DNA of 64,000 nucleotides, from assembly GCF_901709675.1 (NCBI RefSeq), contig NC_051087.1, positions 14,318,067-14,382,066 on the forward strand. The letters are read 5' to 3'. Below are positions 41,001 through 53,000 of this stretch, piece by piece. This DNA comes from Syngnathus acus (lineage: Eukaryota > Chordata > Actinopteri > Syngnathiformes > Syngnathidae). The notes under the pieces are model-generated. The model saw only the letters and a program-made list of their open reading frames with translations. It ran no database searches and had not been told where the DNA came from. Position 1 is the stretch's first letter; each line of letters begins with the position of its first letter. A program made the position numbers and the translations under genes.

Positions 41001-44000
41001 ATGTCTGTTCTTGGTGTTGGATTTTATCAAATACATTTCCCCCCAAAATGCGATTTATATGCCAGTGTGCCTTATATATGTATTTTTCTTCGTTATTATG
41101 CATTTTATGGCCGGTGCAACTTGTACTCCGGAGCAACTTATAGTCCGGAAAATTCGGTAATATTTGTTTCCCTCATAACTACACACAACAGAAGATAATG
41201 ACAATGTGAAGCTTAAACTTGACCTCAAGTGCATCATGTTTCCACAAATCATCATTGAGAGGTTCCTTCTAATGATGAGTCTGGCAACACTGTCGCACGT
41301 GTCGAACTCTTGAGTGAAGCCTCAGCAGCTCCGTTTCACGACACTCGAGATTCACCGCTTAAAATGACAAATAATCAAAGAATGAAAACAGGTTACGCTG
41401 CGCACCACTGACACTTCCCCTAACTTAAAAAGCTGTATTGAGTGCTGCACAACCTTAAGCTCAACGGTCAGCGAGCCAGTTGAGAGTCGGTTCTATCCCC
41501 GAATCGGATGAACACCAACAGTGACATAAATAATAATGATTATATGGTATACCGTTTTTTTCCGTGTATAATACGCAAAATTTAACTAATTTATTGTCCT
41601 AAAATCTGGGGTGCGCATTATACATGGGTACAATTTTTTTTTAATTTTTAAAAAAAAATTCGTTTTTTTTTATTATTTTTTTTAAGAAAATCATGGTACA
41701 ACAAAACCAACAACAGGACTGACCGACAAAGACGTGGAACAAAAAGACAGGGTGACATTACCAAAGACAGGAACAGAAACCAAACAGACAAACAGATCTT
41801 CTTGGTATGGCGCCGTGAGTGGCTGCCTCCCAGCAGTGTTCTCTCTTTTCCTCTTTATTTCCTTCTTTTCTCCTTTTTCTTTCTGTCTTTTTGTCCATTC
41901 GGCGATGCTGGTGCCTTCTACCGCACCTCGGTATCTCTTCGGATCGGATATTTTATTTTATTTTTTTTTCTTCCTGGGACCGGGATCATCGGTTGAGCCG
42001 GCGTAACTCTACGGCGGCTTCCTGCTTATCCGGCCAGTGATGACCGGGTCCCTCGCCTTGGCCTTGCAGCCGCAACCCCTGTGGGGAGTCCGCTCCCTCG
42101 TGCTCGTCGGTACCAACGACTTTCGCCATGCTAGCCCCGTGGTGACCATCTGCACGTGCCCCGGCTGGGTGCCCGGGACGCTGCTCACACGTTTGCCTGC
42201 TTTGTGATGTTTTCACCGATTCACGACCACGGTCCATTGGGCGCCGTTGAACTGGACTGCCCTTACACCTGTCGATGGACCCCGTGGAGGCTATTTTGTG
42301 TGTTTTGGGGTGTTCTCTTGTATTGGGGGTGCTGGTTGGCCGCTGTTACTTTTTTTCCTTTGTCTTTTAGCTTTGTTTTGCTTTGATGGCTTTTATCTTG
42401 AGCACTTTCTGACTTTCTTTGTGGCACCGTTGTGTGGCAGCCTTATGAGAGTTATTGAGTTGCGCTCATGCCATGTGTGTCTTTTGTATACCCATTCTGT
42501 GGTGTGGATACTGCTGGGGCCTGAATTTCCCCACCCCTGGGGACCAATAAATATTCAATCAATCAATCAATCATCATGACAGTAACACATGCAATGATCC
42601 GACGGTGAGCGAGGGGCAGACAAATACAAAACACGTTACAAGAACAATAGTGTGTTTGCACTGTGCTCTGGTCATTTCGTCAAAGAAGGGATAATAGTCC
42701 TCTTCTCTTCTTGACTGACAATGAATGTGATAGTTTAATACAATCAGCAAATAACAAAATGCGTATTACAGGTAATATTTTATTTCACAACACTTTGCCT
42801 TGTTCCTTTCGTCTCTGCTGTTCACTTCAAACACGCTCCATACGAACGCAATGCTCTCGTATCAGACGCTTGCTCGATCACCTGCTCGTTTGCTGTCACA
42901 ATGTACCCTACACAAATCCGAAACATTTGTTGCGGCTCCGAGTCACGACGAGGGGCAAGTTTTGGTTTCCAAGGGTGTTTTTATTCCTCTTCAACGTCTC
43001 TCCCATACAGAGCCGCCTTTTTCACATGTCCGCACGTCACTTTCCTCTCTTTTCATCTGATCGCGGTGGTGCCTTTACGGGCAGTCGGAGAAATCAACGC
43101 CAACAAAAAAAAATACATCCAGCCTAGTTAAGACCATACCAAAGGCTATAAAAATGGGACCCATTGCCTCCCTGCGTGTGTGACGATCATTGGGACTTAA
43201 AAAAAAAAAAAAAAAAAAAAAGAAAAATTGGGTGCGTATTATACATGGGTACAGGCTTCTTTCCAGCATCAACATGCCATTTTTAGGGTGCGTATTATAC
43301 ATGGGGGCGCATTATACACGGAAAAAAACGGTAAATACTTATGTATACATTTATACATTTATACATATATACGTATGTTAAAGCAGTGGTCCCCAACCAC
43401 CGGGCCGCGGACCGGTACCGGTCCGTGGGTCACTTGGTACCGGGCCGCGGAGCCGCACAGGAAAAAAATAAAAATAAAAAATAATAATATATATATATTT
43501 TTTTTTTTTCATTGACGATCAATTCATTCAGGTTAAGACGCTCGTCCCGGTCACGTGACATGTTTCCCCAGTCGAGCCCGCAAAGCTAGCAAAAATGAGT
43601 AAGAATTTATTTTGAAAAATATAAAAAATTTGGCGAATCTCTCCCAATTACATCTGTCGGTGCATCTGAAAAATAAGGACTCTTGACACAGGGCGCTCGT
43701 CTCGGTCACGTGACATGTCACCACAGTCAAGCCCGCGAGGCAAGCAAAAATGAGCAAGAAACAGAGAAGTTTGGAAAGCTTCTTCGGAAAGGGAAAAACG
43801 TCCAATGAGGACACTGAAGAAGAAGAGGCTACGACTTCTAAGAAAAGGAAAGCTGCATTTAAAAGAACATTTCTGGAGTCCTACTTAAAATATGGATTTA
43901 TCGCCACAGGTGACTGACGCGCCAAGTGCACTCCGCATATGTGGCGAAAGGCTAGCTAACGAGGCAATGAAGCCTTCAAACCTGCTTCGGCACATGGAGA

Positions 44001-47000
44001 CCAAGCATCCTGCATTTAAAGACAAACCTTAACCACTTCGGGTGTCATTGTCTCCGATTACGCCTAGATGGGAACGGCTCATTTCTGAGAAAAGAGCTCG
44101 GTGCTCCCACTAATTCAACGTTTTATTTTTATGTGGTTTATATTTGTTTTTATGCCAGTCGTATCATTTTATTTCATCCTATTTATATACCGTAATTTTC
44201 GGACTATAAGTCGCACCGGAGTATAAGTCGCACCAGCCATAAAATGCCCAAAAAAGTGGAAAAAAAACATATATAAGTCGCTCCGGAGTATAAGTCGCAT
44301 TTTGGGGGGCAATTTATTCGACAAAATCCAACACCAAGAACAGTCATGAACGAGCAACAACAGGCTAAACGATAGCTATGCTAACGTGACATAAACACAA
44401 ACTAAGAGCTGAGAACGGCCCTGACGTAAAATTCAGAGTTATTCAAAAAACTATTACATAAATAACACGTTAATAAAACCATCTGCGTCACTCCAATTCA
44501 TTAAATCCATCAATCGTCCTTTGTCAACAATGCGTGCGCGCCGCTGACGGCTCTTGCACTTAAAAATATTCCACAGGCCCATATAACGATATATAAATTA
44601 TATATCAAATAACTATTATATAAGCAATAATGTTATCAAACCATCTGTGCACTCTAAATCATTAAATCCATCGATCAAATTCCTCGTCCTTTGTCAACAT
44701 CGCCGCGCGTGCGCCCTGACGTCAGCCTCGTCGTTATTCCACAGATCTACTATATAACTATATTGTAGCGTTAACAAAGTTCAAGGAAAGACGTGGGTTT
44801 GGTAAACGGCTCTTTATTTAACAAAACAAACTTACAGGCGTGTGGCGGCGTGGACGTCCAGCCACGAAAGGGGACGAGAGCTCCATACGATAGGACCGGG
44901 CGTGCGTAGAAGCCATGACCGAGCCCTATGCACCGTCCTCGGACAGCCAGCCGGCTGAGCGCCGGCCCTCGACTTCCATCCACGGAGCTGAAAGGCAGCT
45001 CGGTAGAGTAGGACCGGGCGTGCGTAAAAGCATTGTCCGAGCACCATCCACCGTCCCTGGACAGCCACCCGGCCGAGCGCCGGCGCCCGACTTCAATCCA
45101 CGAAAGTGAAAGAAAGCTGGACGAGTCGATCTTTGTCCTTTATGTAAACAACCGTCGCGCTGCTGACGCGCGACGTCGCGTCGCGCTGCTGTCGCGCTGC
45201 TGTCGCGCTGCTGTCGCGCGTCACTCGTCCAGCTTACTTTCACTTTCGTGGATTGAAGTCGGGCGCCGGCGCTCGGCCGGGTGGCTGTCCAGGGACGGTG
45301 GATGGTGCTCGGACAATGCTTTTACGCACGCCCGGTCCTACTCTACCGAGCTGCCTTTCAGCTCCGTGGATGGAAGTCGAGGCCCGGCGCTCAGCCGGGT
45401 GGCTGTCCGAGGACGGTGCATGGGGCTCGGTCATGGCTTCTACGCACGCCCGGTCCTATTGTATGGAGCTCTCGTCCCCTTCCGTGGCTGGACGTCCACG
45501 CCGCCACACGCCTGTAAGTTTGTTTTGTTAAATAAAGAGCCGTTTACCAAACCCACGTCTTTCCTTGAACTTTGTTAACGCTACAATATAGTTATATAGT
45601 AGATCTGTGGAATAACGACGAGGCTGACGTCAGGGCGCACGCGCGGCGATGTTGACAAAGGACGAGGAATTTGATCGATGGATTTAATGATTTAGAGTGC
45701 ACAGATGGTTTGATAACATTATTGCTTATATAATAGTTATTTGATATATAATTTATATATCGTTATATGGGCCTGTGGAATATTTTTAAGTGCAAAAGCC
45801 GTCAGCGGCGCGCACGCATTGTTGACAAAGGACGATTGATGGATTTAATGAATTGGAGTGACGCAGATGGTTTCGCGCTGCTGTCGTCACTTGAAATTCA
45901 AATTACAGTAATCCCTTGCTACATTGCGGTTCGTTTATCGCGGTTTCATTTTTTTTTTTTTTTTTTTTTGAAATTTTTTGAAAAAAAAAAAACACATATA
46001 AGTCGCTCCTGAGTATAAGTCGCCCCCCCACCCAAACTATGAAAAAAACCGCGACTTATAGTCCGAAAATTACGGTATATAAATATTTAAATAATAAATA
46101 TATAAATATATTTATTTATATAAAGGCCGGTCCGCGAAAATATTTCTGACACGTAACCGGTCCGTGGTGCAAAAAAGGTTGGGGACCACTGTGTTAAAGC
46201 ATATATTAATATATATAGTAATATTTATCTATATATGTATTATATACATACATAGACACCAATGTGTGTAGAGCCGTGCCTACATTCTGTGTCATTAACA
46301 CTTGTTGGTGTTTTTAGTGTTTTTCTGCACAAAATGCTGCAAACTCTGGACTTGGAGCCAAAAACATCTGATTCTCCCTTTCATAGGATTCTACCAGCAG
46401 CATGATAGGAAAAAATGCATTGTGGGAAACAAAATGCCTAAAGAATCTAGTTGTGGTCTTGATTTCTGACCATGCAAAATTCAGTCTTTGTAAAATCTCA
46501 GTGTAGACTAGACTAAGGCGAAAAACGAAATGTGAGCCTGTGTGAGATTCATAGTCTTTCAAGGGCCTTTTCAAAATCTTCAGATGTACAGGTGGCATGA
46601 GATGTATCCCTACTGCTGATACTACCTGATTCAAATCATCGGGGTTGTTATCAGGCATTTGCTAAGCTTGCTGATATAGCTGATCATTGGAATAAGGTAT
46701 GTTGTAGTAAGGGTACACCTAAAACAGGATGAACAGAGCCACCCATGATGTACATTTTATCTGTTCACATAAAATCACCGCTGCAATTTATTCAAAGCGT
46801 CACTTGCACTAACATATTGTAATTACATAGGAAATTAACGGATATTGAGTTTAGCTCGTTACTTTGTAGACACAGAGACACCATTACATCATTCCCTCCG
46901 CACATAGTTGCAGATGACACTCAGGATGGGGGAGGGACACGTCCCCCGCAGTTTCATTCCGACCGCCATATATCCCCGCACTTCAGGTGACCAGAAAAAA

Positions 47001-50000
47001 TCAGATAAAACAGAGAACGAATGTTCCTCTTCTATTGCAGTCTGTATAGCATATGTTGTGCTGCAACTGCTGATGTGTTTAAGTTCCATCAAAAATGTGG
47101 GAATTTGAACCTCTGTCTGAATTTTTATCAAGGATCTTCCTGACGTCAGATCTGTAACTTACCGAGGAGATGTATCTTACAAGCTAAACATACAGTAGAA
47201 TTCATGCTATCTTCGGGAAGTACCGGAAGCAAGCAGCTCTGGCATTACAGCCTTTTTTTCCCCAACTCTCATTGAACATGCCTTCACAGTCTCTCCATGC
47301 TGGAAAAAAATTAGGTCTGGTCAGTGTGAAAGACAAAAGAAAGAATCTTTAGTTGATGTTCGTAACTACCGTATTTTCCGCACTATTAGGCACACTTAAA
47401 AACTTAAAATTTACTCAAAAAAACACAGTGCACCTTATAATGCAGAGCGCCTTATATATGGATCAATTGATGAATTTGTTGACCCATACTGGTTGTACAC
47501 AGCGCTCTGCCAAAATGTTTCAGTACGTTTTAGTACGACTAGTAAATTACAAGGTCACACCGCTTCCCAGCATTATGGCAACCGTGGTCAGGGGGCGTCA
47601 CTGAATAGCTGTACTGGCGAGGCTATTTCATTTCAAAATAGGATGTTCCGTGAATGTTTTCGAGTACGTTTACGGATCAATATCCAACGGAATCATATAT
47701 AAGCAGCACCAATGTGTTAAATCAGTCTTTAGTCGGTTCCGATCACTTTTATGGGAGAGAGTTTGAGAAACGTGATTGTTTTCAAGGGGCCGCCATGACA
47801 CTTTGCTGAGGCTCATGGGAGTCTGTGAGCTGAGGCTCATGGAAGTTTGCGGGTGGCTAATGCTATAATAATAGCTGCTATACGCACAAGGCTATTTCAT
47901 TTCACAAAATAGGCTGCTCCGTTAATGTTTCGAGTAAATTTACGGATCGATATGGAAGGGAAACATAAGTAAGCAGTACCAATGTGTTAGATCGAACTTT
48001 AGTAGGTTCCGATCACCTTTATAGGAGATGGTTTGAGAAACGTGATCGTTTACTGAGGGCTGATTGGTTATTGGCTAGTGGATGCATACCGCAACCCTAG
48101 TCAACCTCAGTTTGTTGCAGTATAGCTTCTATTCTAATCCAGTGCGCCCTATATATGAAATAATTTCTAAAATAAAAAATTCAATGAAGGTGCACCTTAT
48201 AGTCCAGTGCGCCTTATGGAGCAAAAAATACGGTATTTTCTCCTTAGCTAGGTAAGTGCTCATCAAAAGCTGAATTTGAATATTCTATAAATGTATGTGG
48301 AAATCATTATCTTTGTTTTTATTTTGACCAAAGACATATTTTGTGTTGTAAATTTTGCAGCCAGGGTGAGCTGGCCGCGCGTTGCCCGTTTAAAATGTTC
48401 TGTCTGTCTGTCTGAAAGTCTGTCTGTCTGTCTATCTGTCTGTTTGTCTGTCTCTCTGTCTGTCTGTCCAAAGACACATTTTAAGAATTTTGGGTGGGTG
48501 ATTCACATTGTAGACGATTAAGTTTCATCATATGTGATTTATTTAACCAATATTTAAAATCAGAACTCAACAACAGATTTTTAGTGTTACACACGTGTGT
48601 GTGCGCGTGTGTGCGTGCGTATGTTTGCGTGCGTGCATGCACGCGTGCGTGTCTTTATCCCATGTGCCCCCCTACCTCCGCAAATGACTAAATGGCTGCA
48701 GCTGATAATGATTCTGCATAATTACACTCAGGAATATGACAATGAAATAGTGTATACAGCTAGTTTCAAATAATCGATCTATATTATGTTTTGCTTGTTA
48801 ACAATAAAAAGGACCCCATGCTTGACTTTCAGTTTAGTTGGTTGTCGTAGAATTTAAAAAAGAGACATTTTTAAACATGTTAACATCCTATTCTGCAGTG
48901 AACAAATTCAGTTTTCGGGTCAACATACTGAAGTAGCCCGGCTGTAAGGAAGGATATAATAAGTCACAGTGTTGGATAGGGAATGACCACTTGTGGAACC
49001 AATGGTGTAAAGAGCAGGACATATTTGTTAATGATGACATATCATAAATTACAGATACTGATTTGATTAACAACATGTTGCAGTGATATTCAGCCAAGTA
49101 TGTTGGTATGTTGGTTATGTTGTATGTTATGTTACTTCACAAACTGGAAGTGGCCGCATGGACTATTTTTTAGCACTCAAAATACACTGACACACAAACA
49201 CAACAAATCTCAGTCAAGTTTATTGCTGCAGTATGTTTGCAATATGTAAGTCGTAAAATATGGCGATTGTTTATAAAGGGAAGAAAATAATTACTTGACC
49301 AAGTGAGTCAGTGTTTGACAATGCTATTTGACCATCATTTGAGAGAACTACCCATGTATGATTAAAAAAAAATATTTTTTTACTTGACAGATTTAACCAT
49401 TACTACTGTAATGATAAAAAATAACATTTAATGCACATTTTTTAAATAACAACCTTAATCTTTTCATTCTTAGCTGTCACAAACTAGCCAGAGATACTGT
49501 ATGTTAGAAAATGAGTGGACCAAATGCAGCTTGGACCAGGGTTTATTGAAGGGAAGGGAAGGGAAGACACAGGCGGGAAAGAGGCTCGTGGACAGCGGGC
49601 AGGAAACAGAATTCCACTTGGACCAGGAACAGATTCGGGACAGGTTCTGACCGTGAGCCTCCACACGACACACAGTACAGCAGGGGTGGCCAACCCGCGG
49701 CTCGCGAGCCGCATGCGGCTCTTTGGCTGGTTCCATGCGGCTCTTTTACGTTCATATCAACATTTGTGTTTATTTTTTGTGCGTATTTGCATCGCTTGAG
49801 TTCAATATGGTATTTTGGTCAAACGCGCATGCGCGTGAGGTGAAATCCCGCAAAGGAGGAGGGACAAACCCATTTGAGGAGTGTCAATTTCGCTCTAAAA
49901 ATGGCAAGGAAAAAATGCACAGCTAAACGAATATATGAGGATGAACACAGGACGTTTTTAACAGAGTTAAAGTTGTTTTTTGTTGAACGCAATGGCAAGC

Positions 50001-53000
50001 CATTCTGCCTGATATGTCGGACGTCATTAGCGCATTTAAAAGCTTCAAATGTTCAGCGCCACTTCAGCTCACTTCATGCCAATATCGATAAGGACTTTCC
50101 AAAAGGGACTGAATTTCGCAAGCACAAGTTTGGACACTTTGAAAAGTCAGGCAGAAAAATAGGTACAGTTTTTCAAAAAAATTACGAAGCACTCAGAGAC
50201 TGTCACGCTTGCATTGTTTCAACTGGCTTGGAACATTGCACGGGCTAAAAAGCCATACAATGAAGTGGAGTTTGTTAAAAAATGCCTCAGTGACGTTATT
50301 GAAATCTCCTGAAAACGACAAACTAAAACGAATGGTCTGTCCCGCCACACATAGTAAGTGAAAAAACTTATGTTTTTGTTTGTGGAATTTGTTGAACTGA
50401 GAGTTTGTCTGTGTGAGACAATGCACACAATGTTCATTGTTGAAAATGTGGTCTTTGGTCTGTGGTTTTAGTACTGTAGGAGTCAATTTGTCATTATCAT
50501 GTTGGTGCGTGACATGATAATGTCACACAATAAATTTGGCTGAGCAGAGGTGTGTGTGTGTGTGCGCGCGCGCGTTTGTGCGTGTGAGTGTGCGTGTGTG
50601 TGAGTGTGTGTGTGGGGGGGGGAATGTTCATGTGTGCTTATGTGTATGATGTGGCTCTTTGCGATGACACAGTAAAAAATGTGGCTCTTAGTCTCTGACT
50701 GGTTGGCCACCCCTGCAGTACAGGGACAACAGGCGCGGACTCAGACGGAAAGCAACAGTAGACACCGACAGGGAGAAACACACGGGCAGGGTTCAAATAC
50801 ACAAGGTAACAAGAGGGAACAGGTGACAGTCATTATGGTGATGAAAGGGGTGTGGCTGAGGAAGTTGCCAGCTGAGCGAGCGTCCTGTGGCTGTACTATA
50901 TTTTCAGTTTGAAAACGCAAACATTGATGTCAATGGTATGAAAACGTGACACATCACTATCCTAGGCAATTGGACGTAAGTGATGTCATCCCATATTTAT
51001 ATTATTTTATATGTATATTGTTTTGTTCCAAAATATAGTTGTTTTATAGTCTGTTGGTTATCAAAAGGGTGTGTTTTCACTCTTTTATATTATTAAACTA
51101 TTAATTTAGTTTACTATGCAATATACATACATACATACATACATACATACATACACAATACATACATGCATGCATGCATACATACATACATACAACATAT
51201 TGAGTGATTGTCAAATGCCTCTTTGCTGTGCTTTATTTTTTCCTTAGGTGCATTTTAACAACTTGTACTATATTTATTTTCAGCGCTTAATTAGTTTTTA
51301 CAATTATGTTTTGAGTGCCACATTCTCTAATTTAACTTTGGAATTGATTTAAAATAATTAGTATTACATGTGAGGTTTGGTGTTTAACAAGTTTTTCAAT
51401 GATACCAACCTTTTGAAAATAGGATAAATAAAGATTGAGAAAGTTATCAAAATTTTGGGGCCCTCACAACTTGAAACCTCACTGCAGGTTACATACATAA
51501 AACAGATGCCCTTTAGTAGGGAAACAAGGCAAGCTTTATGCAGATTGTGGCTCATGGGCATAAGTCTTTTAGAATAGGTCCCTTCTGATTCGCTCACTTA
51601 GGTACAGTGGTAAGAAGAAAATAAGAGGTTCAGACTGCCGCTTCTAATGCTCAAATCTGATTCCCCCTTAGCCCCCCCCCCACACACACACACACGCACA
51701 CTTATGCGGGCCAAATATTGGGCTTTTCATGATGTATAGGTCGGATATATGCAACCTGTCTGTTCAGACTGATGTCACCTTGAGAACAAAAAAAATCTGA
51801 TACGTATACGATCTAGGACACAGGTGTCAAACTCAAGGCCCGGGGGCCAGATACGGCCCGCCACATCATTTTATGTGGCCCGCGAAGACAAATTGTGCAT
51901 CAAATTTGTGTATCATTACTAGAATTGCAAATTGTCTTCACTTTTAATATCTTTTTTTGTAAATATTTGACCAGTTTTTACTCGTCTGATTTGAAAACGA
52001 GTTATTTGTCAGTTTGTTTTGTAGCTTTTACTGTATAGAATATGAGGTGCTCATACATTTATTTGGGTTGACGGTCATAATGGCCCTCCGAAAGAAGTTA
52101 TGACTACAATGCGGCCCGTGAAAAAAATGAGTTTGACACCCCTGATCTAGGATCACATATGAAAGTAACCCAGGTCGGATTTGAAAAAAATCGGAATTGA
52201 GCAGTTCAAACTCAAAAAATCTGATCCAGTTCAGATATTGGTAAAAAAGAAAATCTGATCTGGGTCGCATTTGCATGCAGTGTTTTGGATGTACGCTGAA
52301 CTTGTGCGCAGAGTAAGAATATTTCATCACATTTGTTTGTTAATGAGGTCCAATGTCAGTTGACAGTTTTGACAATCAATCATCTTTAACTTGCTTGATC
52401 TACGCCAACTGTATAGCTAGCACAGGGACTAGTTTTAGCAAAGCAGCCTGATATTTTTGAGGGGGTAATCCAGAAAACACCTGACATTGATAGAAGCAAC
52501 CTTCCCTCCTCTCCATTTCAAACAATGCTCTCTGCTATTGTATGTCCAATTTTTGGGTTAGGGGCTAATTTCTATGCAGGATAAGTGCTATGCCTTTGCC
52601 ATTGCTGCATTGTCAATTTTTTTAGCAGAAAAAAAACATCACTCACTTTAACAGTGAAGGATCACCACTGAAACTTCATCTTACATTGTAAATATGAGTT
52701 CATCTTAAAGAATAGTTTTCAAAGGGAACATCAAGAGGAGAAATGCAATGACAGCGATGAAATTGAGTTTTTTTTTTACAATGAGTACATGAGCCCATAA
52801 TTACAGTTTAATAAGAGATTAATTGCTGCTGTTCTATATTATTTTAAAGATATTTCAATTGGATTTGACAGAAATTAAGAAGAGACGAGAAATAATTTCT
52901 TATTTTTTATTTATTTATTATTATATACATTACACAGTTCCTTCCTCGAATGCATATCCCTTCAAAGACTGTTTGCAGTCTGCATTATGTTGTCTTATTT

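Larger units (their letters stand above)
43384..46191 (+). mobile_element. hAT transposon with 8-bp duplication, carrying a nested foldback element
   Basis: Termini CAGTGGTCCCCAACCACCGGGCC and AAAGGTTGGGGACCACTG, flanked by TGTTAAAG at 43376-43383 and 46192-46199. 43750-44030 encodes the decayed N-terminus of a BED-finger hAT transposase: [32 protein letters not shown] then a stop, and in a shifted frame [20 protein letters not shown]. The rest of the transposase is gone; a family 2 element fills most of the interior. Confidence 0.9.
49500..50890. mobile_element. Fragment of the TGTCACGGATCGG LTR-like family, split by a hAT element
   Basis: GACCAAATGCAGCTTGGACCAGGGTTTATTGAAG equals the start of the 60473 element (ACCAAATGCAGCTTGGACCAGGGTTTATT). 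After the hAT insert the sequence resumes with GGACAACAGGCGCGGACTCAG and the CAAATACACAAGGTAACAAGAGGGAACAGGTGACAG-type 3' region. Outer termini are not clear. Confidence 0.6.

Noticed and set aside
41734-42579. Overlapping Phe-rich frames of 64-110 codons
   Set aside because: They lie in pyrimidine-rich sequence of a probable retrosequence and show no conserved domain; the hydrophobicity comes from T-runs.
45033-45578. 181-codon plus frame and its mirror frames
   Set aside because: They are produced by the symmetric 651-bp inverted duplication of a non-coding transposon and have no protein family features.
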